Assembly: GCA_003389325.1 (NCBI GenBank)
Contig: QQVE01000030.1
Span: forward strand, 62,001 to 126,000
Origin: Planctomycetota bacterium
GTDB taxonomy: Bacteria > Planctomycetota > Planctomycetia > Pirellulales > PALSA-1355
Length of the DNA: 64,000 nucleotides
Direction: 5' to 3'
The stretch's first letter is position 1. Every line of letters begins with the position of its first letter. The notes beneath the pieces were generated by a model. The model had not been told where the DNA came from. It saw only the letters and a program-made list of their open reading frames with translations, and made no database searches. Positions 17,764-26,052 of this stretch are shown here, in pieces. Made by a program: the position numbers and the translations under genes.

Positions 17764-19014
17764 TCAGGCCGCTCCCAACAGGTGCAGCCGCAGCAGGTTG
17801 AGCGCCGCCTTGGCCGCCCGGGGCGTCCAGATCGACGAGTGTCCGTAGAGCGTCGAAGCCTTGACGGTTACTTTCTCGGGCGTGGCCAGGCTGAAGTAGT
17901 AGGGCAGGTCCGGGTTGTTCGCGCCTTCCGCCGGAAAGGGACCGACGGCTAGGGCATAGTCGGCGCCGGTGGTTTGCCGGCAGTGGGCGGCCAGCGCTTC
18001 GGCGACTTCGCGCGAGCTTGTGCCATGCTCTTTGACCAGTGCCGCCTGGTCGCCCAGCGAGCGCTCGAGCATCGCGGTGCTATGCAGCACCTGGCCGCCG
18101 AGATAGTGCGGGCTGTCTCCGGCAGCGCGGCTCAGCCACGTGGCCAGCGCACCGGCCGTGCCATATTCGATCGTGGCCAGCGAACTGCCGGTTTGCTCGA
18201 GCAACGCGACGACGGCGTCTTCCAGCTCGTCGTCCTCTTCGCCGAAAACGAGCGAGCCCAGGGTGTCGCGAATCGTGGCCGCCGTGGGCTCCATCGCCGC
18301 GTGGCATTCCTCCGGCGTGGCTCCGTCGCAGGTGATGCGCAACGTGATCGTGGCCGACGAGACGGTGATGCCGACCGTGGGACGGCGCCCGCGGCGAATC
18401 AAGTCGGGCAGCATCTGTTCGACGTGGCTTTCGCCGGCGCCGAAGCACTTGATGCGCCGATGCCGGATGATCCGCGGCACCTCGCTGTAGGACAGCACGG
18501 CGGGCGCGACGGTCTGGTGAAACATCTCGAACATCTCGGCCGGCACGCCCGGCAGGGCGAACACGTGGCAAGTGCCTCCGTCGGGCCGCGGTGCGTCGAG
18601 CCAGATGCCCGGGGCCGTACCGTTGGCGTTGGGAATGATGCGGGTTCCTTCGGGAAACATCGCCTGCACGCGGTTGCGCTCGGGCATGTCGCGCTTGAAG
18701 CGGGCGAACAGGCCGCGGATGTAGTCCAGCGTGGGCTCGTCGAGCACCAGTGGACGGCCGGCCACCTGGGCCAGCGCGTCGCGGGTCAGATCGTCGGCCG
18801 TGGGTCCCAGACCGCCGGTCGAGACGACGACGTCGCTGCGGGCGATGGCGGCGAGAAACACCTCGACGTCGGCGTCCAGATCGTCGGCCACGGTCGAGTG
18901 GTACATCACCCGCACGCCCAGGTCGCCCAGCCTTTCGCTAAGCCACTGGCTGTTGGTGTCCAACCGCTGGCCGCTGGTCAGCTCGTCGCCGATGGAAATG
19001 ACTTCAGCAATCAT
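17764..19014 (-). CDS. cinA: CinA-like protein with degenerate C-terminal domain
   Basis: 416 residues. The N-terminal domain is of the molybdopterin-binding (MoCF) fold: IAEVISIGDELTSGQRLDTN at the start and TGGLGPTADDLTRDALA, with ALPGVPAEM further on; this is the CinA signature. The C-terminal domain aligns with the CinA/PncC NMN deamidase fold, but the usual AESCTGG active-site segment reads IEYGTAG, so the catalytic Ser is missing; the downstream Lys region is also changed. NMN deamidase activity is therefore doubtful. Start ATG 19014; the longer open frame upstream reads into the divergent copper ATPase gene. It converges on the WD40 gene with a 9-bp gap. Confidence 0.88.
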   Translation of the reverse strand: MIAEVISIGDELTSGQRLDTNSQWLSERLGDLGVRVMYHSTVADDLDADVEVFLAAIARSDVVVSTGGLGPTADDLTRDALAQVAGRPLVLDEPTLDYIRGLFARFKRDMPERNRVQAMFPEGTRIIPNANGTAPGIWLDAPRPDGGTCHVFALPGVPAEMFEMFHQTVAPAVLSYSEVPRIIRHRRIKCFGAGESHVEQMLPDLIRRGRRPTVGITVSSATITLRITCDGATPEECHAAMEPTAATIRDTLGSLVFGEEDDELEDAVVALLEQTGSSLATIEYGTAGALATWLSRAAGDSPHYLGGQVLHSTAMLERSLGDQAALVKEHGTSSREVAEALAAHCRQTTGADYALAVGPFPAEGANNPDLPYYFSLATPEKVTVKASTLYGHSSIWTPRAAKAALNLLRLHLLGAA

Positions 19015-19112
19015 GAATGCCTCGCGGGTATTGCGAAAAGGTCCCCGCCATTGTGGCATCGCGGCGGCGGGGAGCCAATCGCTCTTGCGGGCCGCAGATC
19101 CGGCGACGCCCG

Positions 19113-19142
19113 TTGCGCATCGCCTTGTCCGCCCGCTATACT
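19113..19142 (+). promoter_or_regulatory. Possible promoter of the copper ATPase gene
   Basis: A good -10 box, TATACT at 19137-19142, with a weak -35 (TTGCGC at 19113-19118) 18 nt upstream. The start codon is at 19168, so the leader would be about 20 nt. I saw no clear CueR-type palindrome. Confidence 0.4.
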
Positions 19143-19167
19143 TAGGGTGCTCCCAGGGGCAATTTTC

Positions 19168-21744
19168 ATGGCGCGTATCGAAATACCCATCCAAGGCATG
19201 ACGTGCAGTCACTGCGTGCGCACCGTCGTGGACGCACTGCAGAAGGTCGAGGGCGTTCACTCCGCCAGCGTCAGCCTGGCCGGGCAGCGGGCCGTGGTCG
19301 ACGTCGACGATGGCGTGGCACGCAAGGATTTGGTGGCGGCCGTCGTCGGTGCCGGTTATCGGGTCGGCAAGTCCGACGCCCCGCAGCCGGTGACGCACTC
19401 GATCGCAGCCGGCAAGACGCAGTCTGACACCATCACGCAGCATCTCGAACTGGGTGACTTGCGCCGCAAGCTGGCCAGCAAGGCCGAGGCGGAGACCGAA
19501 CCGCCCCCGGATGCATCGCCCGCCGACGCGTGGCAGGCCGAACAACGCGGCATCGTGCTGAACGTCGAAGGAATGACCTGCGCCAGTTGCGTGGCCCGGG
19601 TTGAAGGCGCGCTAGCGAAAGTGAAGGGAGTGCGCTCGGCGCGGGTCAACCTGGCGACGAATCAAGCCACGGTCGAGCTTGCCGACAAGCCGGCCACGAT
19701 TGCCGAGATGGTCGAAGCAGTCGAGCGCGCCGGTTACGAAGCGGCTGCGGCCGGCGCAGCGGATGAGGCGGGTGCCGAACTGGCGAAGCGCGCCGGTGCC
19801 GAGCTGGCGAAGTGGCGCCGGTCGCTGGTCATCGGCGTGGTGCTGCTGGCGCCGATTCTCGTGCTGCATTTTGCCGACTTGAGCCACCCCGCCGCGCGCT
19901 GGGTGCAGTTTGCCTGTGCCACGGTGCTACAGGTGGTCGTGGGGTGGCCCTTCTACCTGGGCGCGCTGCGGCGGGCCCGATACCTGTCGACCAACATGGA
20001 CACGCTAGTGGCGCTTGGCACGTTGGCCGCGTACGGGGCAGGGGCCTATGGAGTGCTCGGCGGGGCCGGGCACGCGTCGGCCGGGCGGCAGATGTATTTG
20101 ATGGACGCCGGCATGATCCTCGTGTTCATCACCCTGGGCAAGTATCTCGAGGCCCGGGCCAAGGGGCGCGCCTCGGCCGCGATCAGCAAGTTGCTCGACC
20201 TGGCGCCGCCGGTGGCGCACGTGCAGCGCGGTGGCACGCTCGTCGACGTTCCACCCCGCGACGTGCGCGTGGGCGAAACGCTGGTGGTCAAGCCGGGCGA
20301 GAAAGTGCCGCTCGACGCCGAGGTGATCCGCGGCACTTCCAGCACCGACGAATCCTGGCTCACCGGCGAGTCGATCCCCGTCGACAAGCAGCCCGGCAGC
20401 GAGATCCTGGCCGGCACCGTGAACATCAGCGGGTCGCTGACCGCGCGTGTCTCGCGGCCCGCGGGGCGAACGGCCCTGGCCCAGGTGATCGAGCTGGTGC
20501 GACACGCGCAGGAATCGAAGACGCAAATCCAGCGGTTGGCCGATCGCGTGGTGGCCTGGTTCGTGCCGATCGTGCTGGCCGTGGCCCTCGTGACGCTGCT
20601 CGTGTGGGGCGCCGCGGCCGCCAACTGGCTGGGAGGACTGGCCGCCATGGTCGCCGTGCTGGTCGTGGCGTGCCCCTGTGCACTCGGCCTGGCCACGCCG
20701 ACGGCCATTCTCGTGGCCAGCGGGCGCGGGGCCGAGATGGGCGTGTTGATCAAGGAAGCCCATGCGCTGGAAACGGCCGGCAAGGTCAGCGTCGTGGTGC
20801 TCGACAAGACCGGCACGATCACCTCGGGCAAGCCGCAACTCACCCGCGTGCTGGCCGCCCAGGGCGTCGTTCCCGATACACTATTGGCCACGGCCGCCGC
20901 ACTTGAGCAATTGAGCCAGCATCCCCTGGCCGAGCCGGTGGTGGCCGCCGCCCGACGCGAGGGACTGAAGCTTCCGCCCGCGGGCGATCTCGAAGTGATT
21001 CCCGGTCAGGGCATTCGCGGGAATGCCGGCGGCGAAGTCGTGCACGTCGGCAACGAGCAATTGATGTCGGCCGCGGGGGTCGACGTCTCGCGGCATCTTT
21101 CGCTGATCAAGTCGACCCGCGCCTCGGGCGAGACGCCGCTGGCGGTATCGTCGGGCAAGCGTCTGCTGGGCCTGATCGTGCTGGCCGACGTCGTGGCTCC
21201 GCACAGCCGCGAAGCCGTCGAGAGGCTACAGGCCTTGAAAGTTACGGTGCTGTTGCTTTCCGGCGACCATCGTGCGATTGCCGAGCGCGTGGCGCGCGAA
21301 GTGGGCATCGACCATCTCAGAGCGGAAGTGCTGCCTCAGGACAAGCAGTTGATCGTGTCGAACCTGCGGGCCTCGGGCGAAGTCGTGGCTATGGTGGGCG
21401 ACGGCATCAACGATGCTCCGGCCCTGGCGGCAGCCGATCTGGGAATCGCCATCGGCTCGGGGTCCGACGTGGCCGTCGAGGCCGCCGACATCGTGATCAC
21501 GGGCGACGACTTGCGCAGCGTGGCGCGAACGCTGCTCTTGTCGCGGGCCACGCTGCGCACGATTCGCCAGAACCTGGGCTGGGCGTTTCTGTACAACGTG
21601 CTGTTGATTCCCGTGGCCGCCGGCGTGCTGGTGCCGATGGGCGTGCCGCAGATTCCCAGCTATGCGGCGGCCGCGGCGATGGCCCTTTCGAGCGTGTCGG
21701 TCGTGACCAACAGCCTGCTGTTGCGGCGGCGTACGGTCGAGTAG
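19168..21744 (+). CDS. copA: Copper-translocating P1B-type ATPase with two HMA domains
   Basis: 858 residues. Two N-terminal metal-binding domains carry GMTCSHC (C13, C16) and GMTCASC (about residues 135-141). Then come the membrane spans, the TGES actuator loop (SWLTGES), the membrane metal site CPC (502-504), the phosphorylation site DKTGT (D546), the SQHPLAEPVV HP motif and the hinge GDGINDAPA (744-752). The CPC motif with two CxxC domains points to Cu(I) export across the cytoplasmic membrane; silver is possible. ATG 19168 was chosen because it directly starts the first HMA domain; the frame upstream lies opposite cinA. It converges on rnc. Confidence 0.95.
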   Translation: MARIEIPIQGMTCSHCVRTVVDALQKVEGVHSASVSLAGQRAVVDVDDGVARKDLVAAVVGAGYRVGKSDAPQPVTHSIAAGKTQSDTITQHLELGDLRRKLASKAEAETEPPPDASPADAWQAEQRGIVLNVEGMTCASCVARVEGALAKVKGVRSARVNLATNQATVELADKPATIAEMVEAVERAGYEAAAAGAADEAGAELAKRAGAELAKWRRSLVIGVVLLAPILVLHFADLSHPAARWVQFACATVLQVVVGWPFYLGALRRARYLSTNMDTLVALGTLAAYGAGAYGVLGGAGHASAGRQMYLMDAGMILVFITLGKYLEARAKGRASAAISKLLDLAPPVAHVQRGGTLVDVPPRDVRVGETLVVKPGEKVPLDAEVIRGTSSTDESWLTGESIPVDKQPGSEILAGTVNISGSLTARVSRPAGRTALAQVIELVRHAQESKTQIQRLADRVVAWFVPIVLAVALVTLLVWGAAAANWLGGLAAMVAVLVVACPCALGLATPTAILVASGRGAEMGVLIKEAHALETAGKVSVVVLDKTGTITSGKPQLTRVLAAQGVVPDTLLATAAALEQLSQHPLAEPVVAAARREGLKLPPAGDLEVIPGQGIRGNAGGEVVHVGNEQLMSAAGVDVSRHLSLIKSTRASGETPLAVSSGKRLLGLIVLADVVAPHSREAVERLQALKVTVLLLSGDHRAIAERVAREVGIDHLRAEVLPQDKQLIVSNLRASGEVVAMVGDGINDAPALAAADLGIAIGSGSDVAVEAADIVITGDDLRSVARTLLLSRATLRTIRQNLGWAFLYNVLLIPVAAGVLVPMGVPQIPSYAAAAAMALSSVSVVTNSLLLRRRTVE

Positions 21745-21752
21745 CCGCTCGG

Positions 21753-22481
21753 TCAGTCCGAGGGGAAGGGGACCGAGTCGTGATTCAGCTCGGCCAGCGC
21801 GTTGCGCGCGGCGCGCTGCTCGGCTTCCTTCTTGTTGCGTCCCCAGGCGGCCTGGTACCGCGTGCGACCGATTTGTGCCGCGACCTTAAAGCACTTGCTG
21901 TGGTCGGGGCCCTTCTCATCGAGCAACTGGTAGGTGGGCGTCGAGCCGTTCTCGCGCTGAGCCATCTGCTGCAACAGCGACTTGTAGTTTCCGCCCAACT
22001 CGCCCGCGGCGGCCAGCTCGATTTCGGGGCCGATGAAGCGGATGATGAACTCGCGCACCGCCGGATCGCCGCCGTCGAGGTAGATCGCGGCGGCCAGCGA
22101 CTCGAAGACGTCGGCCAGCAGCGAGGGCGGCACGCTGGGATGGGCACTCATGCCTTTGCCCAGAATCAGGAACTCTTGCAGGCCGAGGGCTTCGCTGATC
22201 TTGGCACAGGTTTGCCGGCTGACGACGACCGACTTGATCTTGGTCAGATCGCCTTCGAGATAGTCGGGGTACTGCACGTACAGCAGCTCACAGACGACGG
22301 CCCCCAGAATGGCATCGCCCAGGAACTCGAGCCGCTCGTTGCTGGCCAGCCGGTGGTGGGCCCCCGAGGCGTGCGTCAGCGCGGAACTGAGCAGCGCTTT
22401 GTCCTTGAATACGTAGCCGATGCGGCGTTCGCATCGCTCGAGTTCCACATCCTCGAGGTCGTTTTGCACCGCGTGAGCCAT
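21753..22481 (-). CDS. rnc: Ribonuclease III
   Basis: Double-strand-specific endoribonuclease for rRNA and mRNA processing, acting as a dimer in the cytoplasm. Seen: the signature NERLEFLGDA, the second acidic catalytic motif DVFESLAAAIYLDGG, and a C-terminal double-stranded RNA binding domain (NYKSLLQQMAQ ... KKEAEQRAARNALAEL). At 242 residues it has normal length. Start ATG 22481. A TTGACA-N17-TAGGTT promoter lies 44 nt upstream. It ends 8 bp from the convergent copper ATPase gene. Confidence 0.95.
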   Translation of the reverse strand: MAHAVQNDLEDVELERCERRIGYVFKDKALLSSALTHASGAHHRLASNERLEFLGDAILGAVVCELLYVQYPDYLEGDLTKIKSVVVSRQTCAKISEALGLQEFLILGKGMSAHPSVPPSLLADVFESLAAAIYLDGGDPAVREFIIRFIGPEIELAAAGELGGNYKSLLQQMAQRENGSTPTYQLLDEKGPDHSKCFKVAAQIGRTRYQAAWGRNKKEAEQRAARNALAELNHDSVPFPSD

Positions 22482-22524
22482 CGGTCAACCAGCTTGGCGA
22501 ATCGTGCTAGTAGTGTTTTCTCTA

Positions 22525-22553
22525 AACCTATCTGGCGTACAGGTTTTTGTCAA
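22525..22553 (-). promoter_or_regulatory. Putative sigma70-type promoter of rnc
   Basis: Minus strand: TTGACA (22553-22548) and TAGGTT (22530-22525) with a 17-nt spacer. The -35 is perfect. Transcript start would be near 22518, leaving about 36 nt before the rnc start codon. Confidence 0.55.
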
Positions 22554-22564
22554 TCCGAGCTCGC

Positions 22565-22587
22565 CCTGCCGTGGTTGAAACGGCAGG
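22565..22587. other. Perfect 8-bp hairpin in the rnc-htrA intergenic region
   Basis: Arms CCTGCCGT (22565-22572) and ACGGCAGG (22580-22587) with a 7-nt loop and no T tract. It sits just upstream of the rnc promoter and about 150 bp upstream of the htrA start. A 10-bp tandem repeat, AACCGTTTTC/AACCGTTTTT, follows at 22676-22695. Function unknown. Confidence 0.4.
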
Positions 22588-22744
22588 ATTTGCCGTAGTC
22601 CTGCCGATAGGAAATAAAGGTGCCAGTGCCATCGTAGCGAACCGGTTCCGGGCAATCTGCGTAGCTGACAAGAGGAACCGTTTTCAACCGTTTTTCCGGC
22701 ATTCACCAAACATCGGTCTATCGTCCTTATTCAAGGAGGACCTC

Positions 22745-24280
22745 ATGTCCAAGCGTACCTTTTCCGGCTATCGAGCGTTGCTGCCTGTGGCCATTGTTTC
22801 CGCACTGGTCTTGGGAATCGCCCTGGAGCGAAGCGGCGCGGTCGGCGACGAGCCGCGTGCCACGGAGGTCGACCCCACGACGCTGCGCCACGCCGAGCAG
22901 CTTTCCGCGGCGTTTCACAACGCCGCCGACATCGCCATGCCCAGCGTGGTGACGATCCACAGCAAGATGAAGGCCCAGCCCGTTACGGGCAACCGGCGCG
23001 TCGTTCCGCGCGGCCAGGAGGGCGAGAATCCGTTTGAGGGCACGCCCTTTGAAGAGTTCTTCAAGGACCGCGGCTTCGAGTTCATGCCGCAGAATCCCAT
23101 GCCCCGTCGCGAGGGGATGGGCTCGGGCGTGATCATCGACTCGGCGGGCCTGATCATGACCAACAACCACGTGGTCGACGGCGCCGACGAAGTCGTTGTG
23201 CACCTGGCCGACGGGCGCGAGTTCGAGGCCGACGACATCAAGACCGACCCGCACACCGACCTGGCCGTGATTCACATCAGCGGCGCCGGCTCGCTGCCGG
23301 CCGCGAAGATCGGCGATTCGGACAAGATGCGGATCGGCGACTGGGTAATTGCCATCGGCAGCCCGTTCGAACTCGACCAGACCGTCAGCGCCGGCATCAT
23401 CAGCGGCCAGGGCCGCGAGCTGAGTTCGGTGCGCCGGACCAAGTTCCTGCAGACCGACGCGGCCATCAATCCCGGCAACTCGGGCGGCCCGCTGGTGAAT
23501 CTGCGCGGTGAGGTGGTCGGCATCAACACGGCCATTGCCACCAACAGCGGCACCTACAACGGCGTCGGCTTCGCCATCCCGATCAACCTGGCCAAGTGGG
23601 TAACGAGCCAGTTGATCCTCAAGGGCTCGGTGCAGCGCGCCTACCTCGGCGTCGGCATCAGCGAGCTGACCAGCGACCTGGCCGACACGCTCAACGCGTC
23701 GACCGACGGCGTGCTGGTTACCCAGGTTCACGACGGCACTCCCGCGGAGAAGGCCGGCTTCCAGGCGGGCGACGTGATCACCCGCTTCGGCGGCAAGCAG
23801 GTCAGCGGCCCGCGCGAGCTGCAGGAAGTGGTCGAACGCGTTCCGCTCGACGAGGCGCAGGAAGTCGAGATCCAGCGCGACGGACGGACGATGAAGCTGA
23901 CGGTCACTCCGGGCGCCTTGCCCAGCGAAGGTCCGTTTGCCACGCGTGGACCGGCCAGCCGGTACTCGCGGAGCCAGACAGCCGATCCGAGTACCTATGC
24001 CGAGGACCAGATGGGGATCACGCTGATGGACCTTTCGCCGGAGCTGGCCGAGCAGCGGCAGTTGGCCGACGGCGGCGTGCTGATCTCGGCCGTCGAGCCC
24101 AACGAGCCGGGCTTCGAGGCCGGGCTGCGGGCCGGCATGGTGATCCTGAAGGTGGGCCAGACCGAGGTCAAGGATCTCGAGTCGTTCAAGGCTGCCATGA
24201 AGGACCAGTCGCTCGACAAGAAAGTCCTGCTGTACGTGCAGGTGCAGCCGGGCGCGAATACGTTCGTCGTGGTCAAGTAA
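22745..24280 (+). CDS. HtrA/DegP-family serine protease with two PDZ domains
   Basis: 511-residue envelope protease/chaperone for misfolded periplasmic proteins. An N-terminal membrane anchor or signal (YRALLPVAIVSALVLGIAL) leads into the trypsin-like domain with triad H142 (TNNHVVDGADE), D172 (DPHTDLAVI) and S246 (NPGNSGGPL). Two PDZ domains follow (about 300-395 and 425-510; RAYLGVGIS, GFQAGDVITRFGG, and GLRAGMVILKVGQ). ATG 22745 was chosen because AAGGAGG at 22733-22739 lies 5 nt upstream. It is monocistronic: rnc diverges from it and a strong terminator follows 34 bp after its stop. Confidence 0.93.
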   Translation: MSKRTFSGYRALLPVAIVSALVLGIALERSGAVGDEPRATEVDPTTLRHAEQLSAAFHNAADIAMPSVVTIHSKMKAQPVTGNRRVVPRGQEGENPFEGTPFEEFFKDRGFEFMPQNPMPRREGMGSGVIIDSAGLIMTNNHVVDGADEVVVHLADGREFEADDIKTDPHTDLAVIHISGAGSLPAAKIGDSDKMRIGDWVIAIGSPFELDQTVSAGIISGQGRELSSVRRTKFLQTDAAINPGNSGGPLVNLRGEVVGINTAIATNSGTYNGVGFAIPINLAKWVTSQLILKGSVQRAYLGVGISELTSDLADTLNASTDGVLVTQVHDGTPAEKAGFQAGDVITRFGGKQVSGPRELQEVVERVPLDEAQEVEIQRDGRTMKLTVTPGALPSEGPFATRGPASRYSRSQTADPSTYAEDQMGITLMDLSPELAEQRQLADGGVLISAVEPNEPGFEAGLRAGMVILKVGQTEVKDLESFKAAMKDQSLDKKVLLYVQVQPGANTFVVVK

Positions 24281-24314
24281 GCACGCTTTTCACGCTTTGG
24301 CGTGCGGTCTCCTT

Positions 24315-24354
24315 GACGGGGGCGCCTGTTCGAAAGGCGCCCCCGTCTTTTTTT
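24315..24354 (+). terminator. Strong rho-independent terminator after htrA
   Basis: A perfect 13-bp GC-rich stem (24315-24327 with 24335-24347), 7-nt loop GTTCGAA and a seven-T tract (24348-24354). It ends the htrA transcript. Confidence 0.92.
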
Positions 24355-24418
24355 ACACCTCGCTCCGAATGCGCGGCCCCCTGGGGGCAACTTTTCGGGC
24401 AGTGGCCACCTGCTCAGC

Positions 24419-24446
24419 TTGACCGAGGCCGTGGATTTTCTAAGAA
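24419..24446 (+). promoter_or_regulatory. Possible promoter of the CobB/CbiA-like gene
   Basis: TTGACC at 24419-24424 and TAAGAA at 24441-24446 with a 16-nt spacer, about 115 bp upstream of the start codon and just past the htrA terminator. Confidence 0.4.
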
Positions 24447-24560
24447 TTTTTGATGGCAGGCGGGTTCGCTCGCCTCTGCCAAGATATTCAGGACGGCTCA
24501 CCGCGAGTCGCCCGCCAATAAGACGACGGCTCTCGTTAGTCCACGCTCCCGAGACCCTTC

Positions 24561-25901
24561 ATGGCGGAATTGCCTCGCCTCGCAGTCGGCACGGTCCAGC
24601 CGCAGGCCGACTCGACGGCCATCATTTGGGCGTTGATGCACGCGCTTGAACGCCTTGACGTGCGCGTGCAGAGCTTTCTGTCGCACGCCTACTTCTGTCC
24701 GCGCGACGGCGCCACGGCCATCACCAGCCTGCCGCCCCGGCATCTCGATACCTGGCTGATGGATCGGGCGCAATGCTGCGAGGTGCTGGTGCGGGGATCG
24801 CGCGCGAGCGACCTGGCACTCGTGGAAGGGTGCTTCGCGGGCAGTTGTGCCGCGGAAGGACCGACTTCCGATTTCGAAACGCTCTGCCAGTGGCTCGATT
24901 TGCCGCGGGTGGCCGTGGTCGATGCCCGGCTGCTGGCAAAATGCCAGGTGCCGGACCGGCCCGCGGAGTTGGGCGGGGTGCTGCTCGATCGCGTGGCCGA
25001 CGCGAGTGAGCTGTGCCGCCTGCAGACGCAACTCGAGGCGTTGTGGCACGTGCCCGTGCTCGGCAGCCTAAGCGTGCTGGAGCCGTTGCGCGGCGACATC
25101 GCGAACATTCCCTTCGGCTGCCAGCCGCCGCTCGAACTGTGCCAGGCGTTGGGCGAGGAGTTGTCGCGATCGATCGATATCGAAGCCGTGCTGGGGCTGG
25201 CCCATTCGCGCGCGGTGTCCGGCGCCCAGCTCTTGTTGTGCGGGAGCGCCGAGTTGCCGCGGGCCAGCGATCTGCACGTGGCCGTGGCTTTCGACGAAGC
25301 GTTTGGCGGGTACTTCCCCGACACGCTGGACGTGCTCGAACTGCGAGGAGCGACGATCAGCGACTTCTCTCCGCTGCGCGACGAACGCTTGCCGGCCAAC
25401 ACCGACGTGGTCTACGTCGGCTGCGGGCATCCCGAGCGATTCGCCGAGCAGTTGTCGCGCAACGACTGTCTCATGCTGGCCCTGCAGAGCCACGTTTTTA
25501 GCGGGCGTCGGATTTATGCCGAGTGCGGCGGCCTGGCCTACTTGTGCCGCGACATCGAACTGCCCGACGGCCAGCGGTGGCCGATGGTGGGCGTGCTGCC
25601 GTCGACCGCGCGATTCGATCTGGCCGATACGGCGCCGCGGCCGGCCGAAGTGCAGTTGACCAGCGACAACTGGCTGGGACGCGCGGGCGAAACCTGGCGC
25701 GGCTATCTCAATCCGCGCTGGAGCCTGCAGTCGGCACACCAACTGGATCGTTGCGGCGGTGAGGATCAAGCGCCCGAGGTGGTCCGGCGTCAGCAGGCCG
25801 TGGCGAGCCGGGTGTATATGAACTTCGCAGCCCAGCGCGGCCTGCTCGATGGCTTCTTCACGCCCCACGATTCCCGGCGCCGGGCAAGCACTCCCCACTA
25901 A
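24561..25901 (+). CDS. CobB/CbiA-like type I glutamine amidotransferase lacking a P-loop
   Basis: 446 residues resembling cobyrinate a,c-diamide synthase (CbiA/CobB) in length and layout: an N-terminal dethiobiotin-synthetase-like domain and a C-terminal class I glutaminase domain. The glutaminase region is clear: HVAVAFDEAFGGYFPD, LELRGATISDFSPLRDERLP, VYVGCGHPE and the nucleophile Cys in IYAECGGLAYL. Where the family has a Walker A GTxSGVGKTT, this protein reads GTVQPQADSTA with no GK[ST]. No cobalamin gene is near. Either it has lost ATP binding and changed role, or it uses an unusual nucleotide site. Start ATG 24561. Confidence 0.7.
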   Translation: MAELPRLAVGTVQPQADSTAIIWALMHALERLDVRVQSFLSHAYFCPRDGATAITSLPPRHLDTWLMDRAQCCEVLVRGSRASDLALVEGCFAGSCAAEGPTSDFETLCQWLDLPRVAVVDARLLAKCQVPDRPAELGGVLLDRVADASELCRLQTQLEALWHVPVLGSLSVLEPLRGDIANIPFGCQPPLELCQALGEELSRSIDIEAVLGLAHSRAVSGAQLLLCGSAELPRASDLHVAVAFDEAFGGYFPDTLDVLELRGATISDFSPLRDERLPANTDVVYVGCGHPERFAEQLSRNDCLMLALQSHVFSGRRIYAECGGLAYLCRDIELPDGQRWPMVGVLPSTARFDLADTAPRPAEVQLTSDNWLGRAGETWRGYLNPRWSLQSAHQLDRCGGEDQAPEVVRRQQAVASRVYMNFAAQRGLLDGFFTPHDSRRRASTPH

Positions 25902-25940
25902 GCGCGCGGCGCGGATGTCGCGCGGCGAGCCGGTTTGCGT

Positions 25941-25969
25941 TTGACGCTTTTCGCCGGCGGCGCAATACT
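25941..25969 (+). promoter_or_regulatory. Putative sigma70-type promoter of mgtE
   Basis: TTGACG at 25941-25946 and AATACT at 25964-25969 with a 17-nt spacer. The predicted transcript start is near 25976, giving a leader of about 77 nt before the ATG at 26053. I saw no M-box riboswitch in that short leader. Confidence 0.6.
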
Positions 25970-26052
25970 CAGAGATTCGCCCGGGCTTGTCACTGCGACG
26001 CATCGGGCTAGATTTCCACAGGTACTGCCCGCGCCCAAGAGTCGTCGCCGCG

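Noticed and set aside
22674-22720. ECF-type promoter (GGAACC ... TCTA) upstream of htrA
   Set aside because: The spacing between the boxes is about 37 nt, far too long for an ECF promoter.
24315-24354. Attenuator ahead of the CobB/CbiA-like gene
   Set aside because: The hairpin lies 34 bp past the htrA stop and before a separate promoter; it is a normal terminator.
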